Below are positions 36,237 to 50,957 of a stretch of DNA of 64,000 nt, piece by piece. The notes under the pieces were generated by a model. The model had not been told where the DNA came from, did not search any database, and saw nothing but the letters and a program-made list of their open reading frames with translations. Position 1 is the stretch's first letter. Each line of letters begins with the position of its first letter. The translations under genes and the position numbers were made by a program. The DNA comes from Auanema rhodensis (taxonomy: Eukaryota; Nematoda; Chromadorea; Rhabditida; Rhabditidae), in NCBI GenBank assembly GCA_964057225.1, contig OZ059895.1:3658001-3722000 (forward strand). The letters are read 5' to 3'.

Positions 36237-38872
36237 ACGCAGCACAGGTTACCCTTAATTAATGAACTGACCGACTAATCAGACATGGATCTTTCCAAGT
36301 TCTGTTGCTTGAATGGATGTTTTCCTACGTAGGCTAGTAAAACATGCCCTTCAAAGCATCATAACATGTGATCACATTCCAATTTTTTTGTATCTATCTT
36401 GTAAAGATAGTAATATATCATATGTTGAACACTATGTTGGAAAGATTTTAATTCAGATTTTCTAACTTTTAATCAGTTTGTTTTTTAAACTTTGATTAAG
36501 AACTTTGATTTTTGTACACCCATAAATTATACGCAGCACAGGTTACCCTTAAATAATGAACTGACCGACTAATCAGACATGGATCTTTCCTAGTTCTGTT
36601 GCTTGAACGGATGTTTTCCTACGTAGGCTAGTAAAACATGCCCTTCAAAGCATCAGAACATGTGATCACATTCCAATTTTTTTGTATCTATCTTGTAAAG
36701 ATAGTAATATATCATATGTTGAACACTATGTTGGAAAGATTTTAATTCAGATTTTCGAACTTTTATACGCAGCACAGGTTACCCTTAATTAATGAACTGA
36801 CCGACTAATCAGACATGGATCTTTCCAAGTTCTGTTGCTTGAATGGATGTTTTCCTACGTAGGCTAGTAAAACATGCCCTTCAAAGCATCAGAACATGTG
36901 ATCACATTCCAATTTTTTTGTATCTATCTTGTAAAGATAGTAATATATCATATGTTGAACACTACATGGATCTTTCCTAGTTCTGTTGCTTGAATGGATG
37001 TTTTCCTACGTAGGCTAGTAAAACATGCCCTTCAAAGCATCAGAACATGTGATCACATTCCAATTTTTCCGTATCTATCTTGTAAAGATAGTAATAAACT
37101 TTGATTTTTGTACACCCATAAATTATACGCAGCACAGGTTACCCTTAAATAATGAACTGACCGACTAATCAGACATGGATCTTTCCAAGTTCTGTTGCTT
37201 GAACGGATGTTTTCCTACGTAGGCTAGTAAAACATGCCCTTCAAAGCATCAGAACATGTGATCACATTCCAATTTTTTTGTATCTATCTTGTAAAGATAG
37301 TAATATATCATATGTTGAACACTATGTTGGAAAGATTTTAATTCAGATTTTCGAACTTTTATTCAGTTTGTTTTTTAAACTTTGATTAAGAACTTTGATT
37401 TTTGTACACCCATAAATTATACGCAGCACAGGTTACCCTTAATTAATGAACTGACCGACTAATCAGACATGGATCTTTCCAAGTTCTGTTGCTTGAACGG
37501 ATGTTTTCCTACGTAGGCTAGTAAAACATGCCCTTCAAAGCATCAGAACATGTGATCACATTCCAATTTTTTTGTATCTATCTTGTAAAGATAGTAATAA
37601 ACTTTGATTTTTGTACACCCATAAATTATACGCAGCACAGGTTACCCTTAAATAATGAACTGACCGACTAATCAGACATGGATCTTTCCAAGTTCTGTTG
37701 CTTGAACGGATGTTTTCCTACGTAGGCTAGTAAAACATGCCCTTCAAAGCATCAGAACATGTGACCACATTCCAATTTTTTTGTATCTATCTTGTAAAGA
37801 TAGTAATATATCATATGTTGAACACTATGTTGGAAAGATTTTAATTCAGATTTTTTCAACTTTCACTCAGTTTGTTTTCTAAACTTTGATTAAGAACCTT
37901 GTTGTTTGTACACCCATAAAATATACGCAGCACAGGTTACCCCTAAATAATGAACTGACCGACTAATCAGACATGGATCTTTCCTAGTTCTGTTGCTTGA
38001 ATGGATGTTTTCCTACGTAGGCTAGTAAAACATGCCCTTCAAAGCATCAGAACATGTGATCACATTCCAATTTTTTTGTATCTATCTTGTAAAGATAGTA
38101 ATATATCATATGTTGAACACTATGTTGGAAAGATTTTAATTCAGATTTTCTAACTTTTAATCAGTTTGTTTTTTAAACTTTGATTAAGAATTTTGATTTT
38201 TGTACACCCATAAATTATACGCAGCACAGGTTACCCTTAAATAATGAACTGACCGACTAATCAGACATGGATCTTTCCTAGTTCTGTTGCTTGAATGGAT
38301 GTTTTCCTACGTAGGCTAGTAAAACATGCCCTTCAAAGCATCAGAACATGTGACCACATTCCAATTTTTTTGTATCTATCTTGTAAAGATAGTAATAAAC
38401 TTTGATTTTTGTACACCCATAAATTATACGCAGCACAGGTTACCCTTAAATAATGAACTGACCGACTAATCAGACATGGATCTTTCCAAGTTCTGTTGCT
38501 TGAACGGATGTTTTCCTACGTAGGCTAGTAAAACATGCCCTTCAAAGCATCAGAACATGTGATCACATTCCAATTTTTTTGTATCTATCTTGTAAAGATA
38601 GTAATATATCATATGTTGAACACTATGTTGGAAAGATTTTAATTCAGATTTTCGAACTTTTATACGCAGCACAGGTTACCCTTAATTAATGAACTGACCG
38701 ACTAATCAGACATGGATCTTTCCAAGTTCTGTTGCTTGAATGGATGTTTTCCTACGTAGGCTAGTAAAACATGCCCTTCAAAGCATCAGAACATGTGATC
38801 ACATTCCAATTTTTTTGTATCTATCTTGTAAAGATAGTAATAAACTTTGATTTTTGTACACCCATAAATTAT
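36237..38872 (+). repeat. Block 4: irregular stretch with the fused monomer
   Basis: Order Lb M fused-360 Lb S La Lb S M S. It holds the only out-of-register join in the window (36964/36965). The last part (about 37.6-38.87 kb), with TTACCCCTAAAT near 37937 and AGAATTTTGAT near 38187, recurs at offset 8717 (46654, 46904), so a unit of about 8.4-8.7 kb contains the two 13-monomer HORs that follow. Confidence 0.8.
36767..37126 (+). repeat. Fused monomer pair, 360 bp, internal deletion
   Basis: The unit starts as a long monomer, reaches GTTGAACACTA and joins CATGGATCTTTCC of the next monomer at 36964/36965. Compared with an Lb followed by S (503 bp) it lacks 143 bp, including the whole head of the second unit. 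The join has at most 1 bp of homology and is out of register, unlike every other length change here. The rest is S-like with TTTTTCCGTATC, a variant shared with about 42124 and 45489. Confidence 0.87.
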
Positions 38873-41800
38873 ACGCAGCACAGGTTACCCTTAAATAATG
38901 AACTGACCGACTAATCAGACATGGATCTTTCCAAGTTCTGTTGCTTGAACGGATGTTTTCCTACGTAGGCTAGTAAAACATGCCCTTCAAAGCATCAGAA
39001 CATGTGATCACATTCCAATTTTTTTGTATCTATCTTGTAAAGATAGTAATATATCATATGTTGAACACTATGTTGGAAAGATTTTAATTCAGATTTTCTA
39101 ACTTTTAATCAGTTTGTTTTTTAAACTTTGATTAAGAACTTTGATTTTTGTACACTCATAAATTATACGCAGCACAGGTTACCCTTAAATAATGAACTGA
39201 CCGACTAATCAGACATGGATCTTTCCAAGTTCTGTTGCTTGAACGGATGTTTTCCTACGTAGGCTAGTAAAACATGCCCTTCAAAGCATCAGAACATGTG
39301 ATCACATTCCAATTTTTTTGTATCTATCTTGTAAAGATAGTAATATATCATATGTTGAACACTATGTTGGAAAGATTTTAATTCAGATTTTCGAACTTTT
39401 ATACGCAGCACAGGTTACCCTTAATTAATGAACTGACCGACTAATCAGACATGGATCTTTCCAAGTTCTGTTGCTTGAATGGATGTTTTCCTACGTAGGC
39501 TAGTAAAACATGCCCTTCAAAGCATCAGAACATGTGATCACATTCCAATTTTTTTGTATCTATCTTGTAAAGATAGTAATAAACTTTGATTTTTGTACAC
39601 CCATAAATTATACGCAGCACAGGTTACCCTTAAATAATGAACTGACCGACTAATCAGACATGGATCTTTCCAAGTTCTGTTGCTTGAACGGATGTTTTCC
39701 TACGTAGGCTAGTAAAACATGCCCTTCAAAGCATCAGAACATGTGATCACATTCCAATTTTTTTGTATCTATCTTGTAAAGATAGTAATAAACTTTGATT
39801 TTTGTACACCCATAAATTATACGCAGCACAGGTTACCCTTAAATAATGAACTGACCGACTAATCAGACATGGATCTTTCCAAGTTCTGTTGCTTGAACGG
39901 ATGTTTTCCTACGTAGGCTAGTAAAACATGCCCTTCAAAGCATCAGAACATGTGATCACATTCCAATTTTTTTGTATCTATCTTGTAAAGATAGTAATAT
40001 ATCATATGTTGAACACTATGTTGGAAAGATTTTAATTCAGATTTTCTAACTTTTAATCAGTTTGTTTTTTAAACTTTGATTAAGAACTTTGATTTTTGTA
40101 CACTCATAAATTATACGCAGCACAGGTTACCCTTAAATAATGAACTGACCGACTAATCAGACATGGATCTTTCCAAGTTCTGTTGCTTGAACGGATGTTT
40201 TCCTACGTAGGCTAGTAAAACATGCCCTTCAAAGCATCAGAACATGTGATCACATTCCAATTTTTTCGTATCTATCTTGTAAAGATAGTAATAAACTTTG
40301 ATTTTTGTACACCCATAAATTATACGCAGCACAGGTTACCCTTAAATAATGAACTGACCGACTAATCAGACATGGATCTTTCCAAGTTCTGTTGCTTGAA
40401 CGGATGTTTTCCTACGTAGGCTAGTAAAACATGCCCTTCAAAGCATCAGAACATGTGACCACATTCCAATTTTTTTGTATCTATCTTGTAAAGATAGTGA
40501 TATATCATATGTTGAACACTATGTTGGAAAGATTTTAATTCAGATTTTTTCAACTTTCACTCAGTTTGTTTTCTAAACTTTGATTAAGAACCTTGTTGTT
40601 TGTACACCCATAAAATATACGCAGCACAGGTTACCCTTAAATAATGAACTGACCGACTAATCAGACATGGATCTTTCCTAGTTCTGTTGCTTGAATGGAT
40701 GTTTTCCTACGTAGGCTAGTAAAACATGCCCTTCAAAGCATCAGAACATGTGATCACATTCCAATTTTTTTGTATCTATCTTGTAAAGATAGTAATATAT
40801 CATATGTTGAACACTATGTTGGAAAGATTTTAATTCAGATTTTCTAACTTTTTATCAGTTTGTTTTTTAAACTTTGATTAAGAACTTTGATTTTTGTACA
40901 CCCATAAATTATACGCAGCACAGGTTACCCTTAAATAATGAACTGACCGACTAATCAGACATGGATCTTTCCTAGTTCTGTTGCTTGAATGGATGTTTTC
41001 CTACGTAGGCTAGTAAAACATGCCCTTCAAAGCATCAGAACATGTGACCACATTCCAATTTTTTTGTATCTATCTTGTAAAGATAGTAATATATCATATG
41101 TTGAACACTATGTTGGAAAGATTTTAATTCAGATTTTCGAACTTTTATACGCAGCACAGGTTACCCTTAATTAATGAACTGACCGACTAATCAGACATGG
41201 ATCTTTCCAAGTTCTGTTGCTTGAATGGATGTTTTCCTACGTAGGCTAGTAAAACATGCCCTTCAAAGCATCAGAACATGTGATCACATTCCAATTTTTT
41301 TGTATCTATCTTGTAAAGATAGTAATATATCATATGTTGAACACTATGTTGGAAAGATTTTAATTCAGATTTTCTAACTTTTATTCAGTTTGTTTTTTAA
41401 ACTTTGATTAAGAACTTTGATTTTTGTACACCCATAAATTATACGCAGCACAGGTTACCCTTAAATAATGAACTGACCGACTAATCAGACATGGATCTTT
41501 CCTAGTTCTGTTGCTTGAACGGATGTTTTCCTACGTAGGCTAGTAAAACATGCCCTTCAAAGCATCAGAACATGTGATCACATTCCAATTTTTTTGTATC
41601 TATCTTGTAAAGATAGTAATATATCATATGTTGAACACTATGTTGGAAAGATTTTAATTCAGATTTTCGAACTTTTATACGCAGCACAGGTTACCCTTAA
41701 TTAATGAACTGACCGACTAATCAGACATGGATCTTTCCAAGTTCTGTTGCTTGAATGGATGTTTTCCTACGTAGGCTAGTAAAACATGCCCTTCAAAGCA

Positions 41801-42181
41801 TCAGAACATGTGATCACATTCCAATTTTTTTGTATCTATCTTGTAAAGATAGTAATATATCATATGTTGAACACTATGTTGGAAAGATTTTAATTCAGAT
41901 TTTCTAACTTTTAATCAGTTTGTTTTTTAAACTTTGATTAAGAACTTTGATTTTTGTACACCCATAAATTATACGCAGCACAGGTTACCCTTAAATAATG
42001 AACTGACCGACTAATCAGACATGGATCTTTCCTAGTTCTGTTGCTTGAATGGATGTTTTCCTACGTAGGCTAGTAAAACATGCCCTTCAAAGCATCAGAA
42101 CATGTGATCACATTCCATTTTTTCCGTATCTATCTTGTAAAGATAGTAATAAACTTTGATTTTTGTACACCCATAAATTAT
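38873..42181 (+). repeat. 13-monomer HOR, copy 1 (3309 bp)
   Basis: Order Lb M S S Lb S La Lb M Lb M Lb S. Diagnostic variants are TACACTCATAAA (39151, 40099), GATAGTGATATATC (about 40497), CTTTTTATCAG and TTTTTCCGTATC near the end. It abuts copy 2 with the same order and phase. Confidence 0.86.
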
Positions 42182-45100
42182 ACGCAGCACAGGTTACCCT
42201 TAAATAATGAACTGACCGACTAATCAGACATGGATCTTTCCAAGTTCTGTTGCTTGAACGGATGTTTTCCTACGTAGGCTAGTAAAACATGCCCTTCAAA
42301 GCATCAGAACATGTGATCACATTCCAATTTTTTTGTATCTATCTTGTAAAGATAGTAATATATCATATGTTGAACACTATGTTGGAAAGATTTTAATTCA
42401 GATTTTCTAACTTTTAATCAGTTTGTTTTTTAAACTTTGATTAAGAACTTTGATTTTTGTACACTCATAAATTATACGCAGCACAGGTTACCCTTAAATA
42501 ATGAACTGACCGACTAATCAGACATGGATCTTTCCAAGTTCTGTTGCTTGAACGGATGTTTTCCTACGTAGGCTAGTAAAACATGCCCTTCAAAGCATCA
42601 GAACATGTGATCACATTCCAATTTTTTTGTATCTATCTTGTAAAGATAGTAATATATCATATGTTGAACACTATGTTGGAAAGATTTTAATTCAGATTTT
42701 CGAACTTTTATACGCAGCACAGGTTACCCTTAATTAATGAACTGACCGACTAATCAGACATGGATCTTTCCAAGTTCTGTTGCTTGAATGGATGTTTTCC
42801 TACGTAGGCTAGTAAAACATGCCCTTCAAAGCATCAGAACATGTGATCACATTCCAATTTTTTTGTATCTATCTTGTAAAGATAGTAATAAACTTTGATT
42901 TTTGTACACCCATAAATTATACGCAGCACAGGTTACCCTTAAATAATGAACTGACCGACTAATCAGACATGGATCTTTCCAAGTTCTGTTGCTTGAACGG
43001 ATGTTTTCCTACGTAGGCTAGTAAAACATGCCCTTCAAAGCATCAGAACATGTGATCACATTCCAATTTTTTTGTATCTATCTTGTAAAGATAGTAATAA
43101 ACTTTGATTTTTGTACACCCATAAATTATACGCAGCACAGGTTACCCTTAAATAATGAACTGACCGACTAATCAGACATGGATCTTTCCAAGTTCTGTTG
43201 CTTGAACGGATGTTTTCCTACGTAGGCTAGTAAAACATGCCCTTCAAAGCATCAGAACATGTGATCACATTCCAATTTTTTTGTATCTATCTTGTAAAGA
43301 TAGTAATATATCATATGTTGAACACTATGTTGGAAAGATTTTAATTCAGATTTTCTAACTTTTAATCAGTTTGTTTTTTAAACTTTGATTAAGAACTTTG
43401 ATTTTTGTACACTCATAAATTATACGCAGCACAGGTTACCCTTAAATAATGAACTGACCGACTAATCAGACATGGATCTTTCCAAGTTCTGTTGCTTGAA
43501 CGGATGTTTTCCTACGTAGGCTAGTAAAACATGCCCTTCAAAGCATCAGAACATGTGATCACATTCCAATTTTTTCGTATCTATCTTGTAAAGATAGTAA
43601 TAAACTTTGATTTTTGTACACCCATAAATTATACGCAGCACAGGTTACCCTTAAATAATGAACTGACCGACTAATCAGACATGGATCTTTCCAAGTTCTG
43701 TTGCTTGAACGGATGTTTTCCTACGTAGGCTAGTAAAACATGCCCTTCAAAGCATCAGAACATGTGACCACATTCCAATTTTTTTGTATCTATCTTGTAA
43801 AGATAGTGATATATCATATGTTGAACACTATGTTGGAAAGATTTTAATTCAGATTTTTTCAACTTTCACTCAGTTTGTTTTCTAAACTTTGATTAAGAAC
43901 CTTGTTGTTTGTACACCCATAAAATATACGCAGCACAGGTTACCCTTAAATAATGAACTGACCGACTAATCAGACATGGATCTTTCCTAGTTCTGTTGCT
44001 TGAATGGATGTTTTCCTACGTAGGCTAGTAAAACATGCCCTTCAAAGCATCAGAACATGTGATCACATTCCAATTTTTTTGTATCTATCTTGTAAAGATA
44101 GTAATATATCATATGTTGAACACTATGTTGGAAAGATTTTAATTCAGATTTTCTAACTTTTTATCAGTTTGTTTTTTAAACTTTGATTAAGAACTTTGAT
44201 TTTTGTACACCCATAAATTATACGCAGCACAGGTTACCCTTAAATAATGAACTGACCGACTAATCAGACATGGATCTTTCCTAGTTCTGTTGCTTGAATG
44301 GATGTTTTCCTACGTAGGCTAGTAAAACATGCCCTTCAAAGCATCAGAACATGTGACCACATTCCAATTTTTTTGTATCTATCTTGTAAAGATAGTAATA
44401 TATCATATGTTGAACACTATGTTGGAAAGATTTTAATTCAGATTTTCTAACTTTTTATCAGTTTGTTTTTTAAACTTTGATTAAGAACTTTGATTTTTGT
44501 ACACCCATAAATTATACGCAGCACAGGTTACCCTTAAATAATGAACTGACCGACTAATCAGACATGGATCTTTCCTAGTTCTGTTGCTTGAATGGATGTT
44601 TTCCTACGTAGGCTAGTAAAACATGCCCTTCAAAGCATCAGAACATGTGATCACATTCCAATTTTTTTGTATCTATCTTGTAAAGATAGTAATATATCAT
44701 ATGTTGAACACTATGTTGGAAAGATTTTAATTCAGATTTTCTAACTTTTATTCAGTTTGTTTTTTAAACTTTGATTAAGAACTTTGATTTTTGTACACCC
44801 ATAAATTATACGCAGCACAGGTTACCCTTAAATAATGAACTGACCGACTAATCAGACATGGATCTTTCCTAGTTCTGTTGCTTGAACGGATGTTTTCCTA
44901 CGTAGGCTAGTAAAACATGCCCTTCAAAGCATCAGAACATGTGATCACATTCCAATTTTTTTGTATCTATCTTGTAAAGATAGTAATATATCATATGTTG
45001 AACACTATGTTGGAAAGATTTTAATTCAGATTTTCGAACTTTTATACGCAGCACAGGTTACCCTTAATTAATGAACTGACCGACTAATCAGACATGGATC

Positions 45101-45548
45101 TTTCCAAGTTCTGTTGCTTGAATGGATGTTTTCCTACGTAGGCTAGTAAAACATGCCCTTCAAAGCATCAGAACATGTGATCACATTCCAATTTTTTTGT
45201 ATCTATCTTGTAAAGATAGTAATATATCATATGTTGAACACTATGTTGGAAAGATTTTAATTCAGATTTTCTAACTTTTAATCAGTTTGTTTTTTAAACT
45301 TTGATTAAGAACTTTGATTTTTGTACACCCATAAATTATACGCAGCACAGGTTACCCTTAAATAATGAACTGACCGACTAATCAGACATGGATCTTTCCT
45401 AGTTCTGTTGCTTGAATGGATGTTTTCCTACGTAGGCTAGTAAAACATGCCCTTCAAAGCATCAGAACATGTGATCACATTCCAATTTTTCCGTATCTAT
45501 CTTGTAAAGATAGTAATAAACTTTGATTTTTGTACACCCATAAATTAT
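42182..45548 (+). repeat. 13-monomer HOR, copy 2 (3367 bp)
   Basis: Order Lb M S S Lb S La Lb Lb Lb M Lb S. It matches copy 1 at offset 3309 up to the ninth monomer and at offset 3367 afterwards. The 58-bp step is exactly the Lb-M difference at unit nine (M at 40913-41148, Lb at 44222-44515). A single replacement of M by Lb, or the reverse, explains the whole length difference. Confidence 0.86.
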
Positions 45549-48500
45549 ACGCAGCACAGGTTACCCTTAAATAATGAACTGACCGACTAATCAGACATGG
45601 ATCTTTCCAAGTTCTGTTGCTTGAACGGATGTTTTCCTACGTAGGCTAGTAAAACAAGCCCTTCAAAGCATCAGAACATGTGATCACATTCCAATTTTTT
45701 TGTATCTATCTTGTAAAGATAGTAATATATCATATGTTGAACACTATGTTGGAAAGATTTTAATTCAGATTTTCGAACTTTTATTCAGTTTGTTTTTTAA
45801 ACTTTGATTAAGAACTTTGATTTTTGTACACCCATAAATTATACGCAGCACAGGTTACCCTTAATTAATGAACTGACCGACTAATCAGACATGGATCTTT
45901 CCAAGTTCTGTTGCTTGAACGGATGTTTTCCTACGTAGGCTAGTAAAACATGCCCTTCAAAGCATCAGAACATGTGACCACATTCCAATTTTTTTGTATC
46001 TATCTTGTAAAGATAGTAATATATCATATGTTGAACACTATGTTGGAAAGATTTTAATTCAGATTTTTTCAACTTTCACTCAGTTTGTTTTCTAAACTTT
46101 GATTAAGAACCTTGAGTTTTGTACACCCATAAATTATACGCAGCACAGGTTACCCTTAATTAATGAACTGACCGACTAATCAGACATGGATCTTCCCAAG
46201 TTCTGTTGCTTGAATGGATGTTTTCCTACGTAGGCTAGTAAAACATGCCCTTCAAAGCATCAGAACATGTGATCACATTCCAATTTTTTTGTATCTATCT
46301 TGTAAAGATAGTAATAAACTTTGATTTTTGTACACCCATAAATTATACGCAGCACAGGTTACCCTTAAATAATGAACTGACCGACTAATCAGACATGGAT
46401 CTTTCCAAGTTCTGTTGCTTGAACGGATGTTTTCCTACGTAGGCTAGTAAAACATGCCCTTCAAAGCATCAGAACATGTGACCACATTCCAATTTTTTTG
46501 TATCTATCTTGTAAAGATAGTAATATATCATATGTTGAACACTATGTTGGAAAGATTTTAATTCAGATTTTTTCAACTTTCACTCAGTTTGTTTTCTAAA
46601 CTTTGATTAAGAACCTTGTTGTTTGTACACCCATAAAATATACGCAGCACAGGTTACCCCTAAATAATGAACTGACCGACTAATCAGACATGGATCTTTC
46701 CTAGTTCTGTTGCTTGAATGGATGTTTTCCTACATAGGCTAGTAAAACATGCCCTTCAAAGCATCAGAACATGTGATCACATTCCAATTTTTTTGTATCT
46801 ATCTTGTAAAGATAGTAATATATCATATGTTGAACACTATGTTGGAAAGATTTTAATTCAGATTTTCTAACTTTTAATCAGTTTGTTTTTTAAACTTTGA
46901 TTAAGAATTTTGATTTTTGTACACCCATAAATTATACGCAGCACAGGTTACCCTTAAATAATGAACTGACCGACTAATCAGACATGGATCTTTCCTAGTT
47001 CTGTTGCTTGAATGGATGTTTTCCTACGTAGGCTAGTAAAACATGCCCTTCAAAGCATCAGAACATGTGACCACATTCCAATTTTTTTGTATCTATCTTG
47101 TAAAGATAGTAATAAACTTTGATTTTTGTACACCCATAAATTATACGCAGCACAGGTTACCCTTAAATAATGAACTGACCGACTAATCAGACATGGATCT
47201 TTCCAAGTTCTGTTGCTTGAACGGATGTTTTCCTACGTAGGCTAGTAAAACATGCCCTTCAAAGCATCAGAACATGTGATCACATTCCAATTTTTTTGTA
47301 TCTATCTTGTAAAGATAGTAATATATCATATGTTGAACACTATGTTGGAAAGATTTTAATTCAGATTTTCGAACTTTTATACGCAGCACAGGTAACCCTT
47401 AATTAATGAACTGACCGACTAATCAGACATGGATCTTTCCAAGTTCTGTTGCTTGAATGGATGTTTTCCTACGTAGGCTAGTAAAACATGCCCTTCAAAG
47501 CATCAGAACATGTGATCACATTCCAATTTTTTTGTATCTATCTTGTAAAGATAGTAATAAACTTTGATTTTTGTACACCCATAAATTATACGCAGCACAG
47601 GTTACCCTTAAATAATGAACTGACCGACTAATCAGACATGGATCTTTCCAAGTTCTGTTGCTTGAACGGATGTTTTCCTACGTAGGCTAGTAAAACATGC
47701 CCTTCAAAGCATCAGAACATGTGATCACATTCCAATTTTTTTGTATCTATCTTGTAAAGATAGTAATAAACTTTGATTTTTGTACACCCATAAATTATAC
47801 GCAGCACAGGTTACCCTTAAATAATGAACTGACCGACTAATCAGACATGGATCTTTCCAAGTTCTGTTGCTTGAACGGATGTTTTCCTACGTAGGCTAGT
47901 AAAACATGCCCTTCAAAGCATCAGAACATGTGATCACATTCCAATTTTTTTGTATCTATCTTGTAAAGATAGTAATATATCATATGTTGAACACTATGTT
48001 GGAAAGATTTTAATTCAGATTTTCTAACTTTTAATCAGTTTGTTTTTTAAACTTTGATTAAGAACTTTGATTTTTGTACACTCATAAATTATACACAGCA
48101 CAGGTTACCCTTAAATAGTGAACTGACCGACTAATCAGACATGGATCTTTCCTAGTTCTGTTGCTTGAATGGATGTTTTCCTACGTAGGCTAGTAAAACA
48201 TGCCCTTCAAAGCATCAGAACATGTGATCACATTCCAATTTTTTCGTATCTATCTTGTAAAGATAGTAATAAACTTTGATTTTTGTACACCCATAAATTA
48301 TACGCAGCACAGGTTACCCTTAAATAATGAACTGACCGACTAATCAGACATGGATCTTTCCAAGTTCTGTTGCTTGAACGGATGTTTTCCTACGTAGGCT
48401 AGTAAAACATGCCCTTCAAAGCATCAGAACATGTGATCACATTCCAATTTTTTTGTATCTATCTTGTAAAGATAGTAATATATCATATGTTGAACACTAT

Positions 48501-50957
48501 GTTGGAAAGATTTTAATTCAGATTTTCGAACTTTTATTCAGTTTGTTTTTTAAACTTTGATTAAGAACTTTGATTTTTGTACACCCATAAATTATACGCA
48601 GCACAGGTTACCCTTAATTAATGAACTGACCGACTAATCAGACATGGATCTTTCCAAGTTCTGTTGCTTGAACGGATGTTTTCCTACGTAGGCTAGTAAA
48701 ACATGCCCTTCAAAGCATCAGAACATGTGACCACATTCCAATTTTTTTGTATCTATCTTGTAAAGATAGTAATATATCATATGTTGAACACTATGTTGGA
48801 AAGATTTTAATTCAGATTTTTTCAACTTTCACTCAGTTTGTTTTCTAAACTTTGATTAAGAACCTTGAGTTTTGTACACCCATAAATTATACGCAGCACA
48901 GGTTACCCTTAAATAATGAACTGACCGACTAATCAGACATGGATCTTCCCAAGTTCTGTTGCTTGAATGGATGTTTTCCTACAGAGGCTAGTAAAACATG
49001 CCCTTCAAAGCATCAGAACATGTGATCACATTCCAATTTTTTTGTATCTATCTTGTAAAGATAGTAATAAACTTTGATTTTTGTACACCCATAAATTATA
49101 CGCAGCACAGGTTACCCTTAAATAATGAACTGACCGACTAATCAGACATGGATCTTTCCAAGTTCTGTTGCTTGAACGGATGTTTTCCTACGTAGGCTAG
49201 TAAAACATGCCCTTCAAAGCATCAGAACATGTGATCACATTCCAATTTTTTTGTATCTATCTTGTAAAGATAGTAATATATCATATGTTGAACACTATGT
49301 TGGAAAGATTTTAATTCAGATTTTCGAACTTTTATACGCAGCACAGGTTACCCTTAATTAATGAACTGACCGACTAATCAGACATGGATCTTTCCAAGTT
49401 CTGTTGCTTGAATGGATGTTTTCCTACGTAGGCTAGTAAAACATGCCCTTCAAAGCATCAGAACATGTGATCACATTCCAATTTTTTTGTATCTATCTTG
49501 TAAAGATAGTAATATATCATATGTTGAACACTATGTTGGAAAGATTTTAATTCAGATTTTCTAACTTTTAATCAGTTTGTTTTTTAAACTTTGATTAAGA
49601 ACTTTGATTTTTGTACACCCATAAATTATACGCAGCACAGGTTACCCTTAAATAATGAACTGACCGACTAATCAGACATGGATCTTTCCTAGTTCTGTTG
49701 CTTGAACGGATGTTTTCCTACGTAGGCTAGTAAAACATGCCCTTCAAAGCATCAGAACATGTGATCACATTCCAATTTTTTTGTATCTATCTTGTAAAGA
49801 TAGTAATATATCATATGTTGAACACTATGTTGGAAAGATTTTAATTCAGATTTTCGAACTTTTATACGCAGCACAGGTTACCCTTAATTAATGAACTGAC
49901 CGACTAATCAGACATGGATCTTTCCAAGTTCTGTTGCTTGAATGGATGTTTTCCTACGTAGGCTAGTAAAACATGCCCTTCAAAGCATCAGAACATGTGA
50001 TCACATTCCAATTTTTTTGTATCTATCTTGTAAAGATAGTAATATATCATATGTTGAACACTATGTTGGAAAGATTTTAATTCAGATTTTCTAACTTTTA
50101 ATCAGTTTGTTTTTTAAACTTTGATTAAGAACTTTGATTTTTGTACACTCATAAATTATACGCAGCACAGGTTACCCTTAAATAGTGAACTGACCGACTA
50201 ATCAGACATGGATCTTTCCTAGTTCTGTTGCTTGAATGGATGTTTTCCTACGTAGGCTAGTAAAACATGCCCTTCAAAGCATCAGAACATGTGATCACAT
50301 TCCAATTTTTTCGTATCTATCTTGTAAAGATAGTAATAAACTTTGATTTTTGTACACCCATAAATTATACGCAGCACAGGTTACCCTTAAATAATGAACT
50401 GACCGACTAATCAGACATGGATCTTTCCAAGTTCTGTTGCTTGAACGGATGTTTTCCTACGTAGGCTAGTAAAACATGCCCTTCAAAGCATCAGAACATG
50501 TGATCACATTCCAATTTTTTTGTATCTATCTTGTAAAGATAGTAATATATCATATGTTGAACACTATGTTGGAAAGATTTTAATTCAGATTTTCGAACTT
50601 TTATTCAGTTTGTTTTTTAAACTTTGATTAAGAACTTTGATTTTTGTACACTCATAAATTATACGCAGCACAGGTTACCCTTAATTAATGAACTGACCGA
50701 CTAATCAGACATGGATCTTTCCAAGTTCTGTTGCTTGAACGGATGTTTTCCTACGTAGGCTAGTAAAACATGCCCTTCAAAGCATCAGAACATGTGACCA
50801 CATTCCAATTTTTTTGTATCTATCTTGTAAAGATAGTAATATATCATATGTTGAACACTATGTTGGAAAGATTTTAATTCAGATTTTTTCAACTTTCACT
50901 CAGTTTGTTTTCTAAACTTTGATTAAGAACCTTGAGTTTTGTACACCCATAAATTAT
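45549..50957 (+). repeat. Block 6: mosaic of earlier HOR pieces
   Basis: Order Lb La S La Lb S M S S Lb S Lb La S M Lb M Lb S Lb La. The left part repeats 37.6-38.87 kb at offset 8717. About 48.09-49.1 kb and 50.16-51.17 kb match at offset 2067 (anchors 48093, 48302, 48596, 48891, 49100 against 50160, 50369, 50663, 50958, 51167), sharing TACACTCATAAA, TTAAATAGTGAAC and CTACAGAGG. The anchor at 48093 is mutated (ACACAGCAC). I see no gene. Confidence 0.8.
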
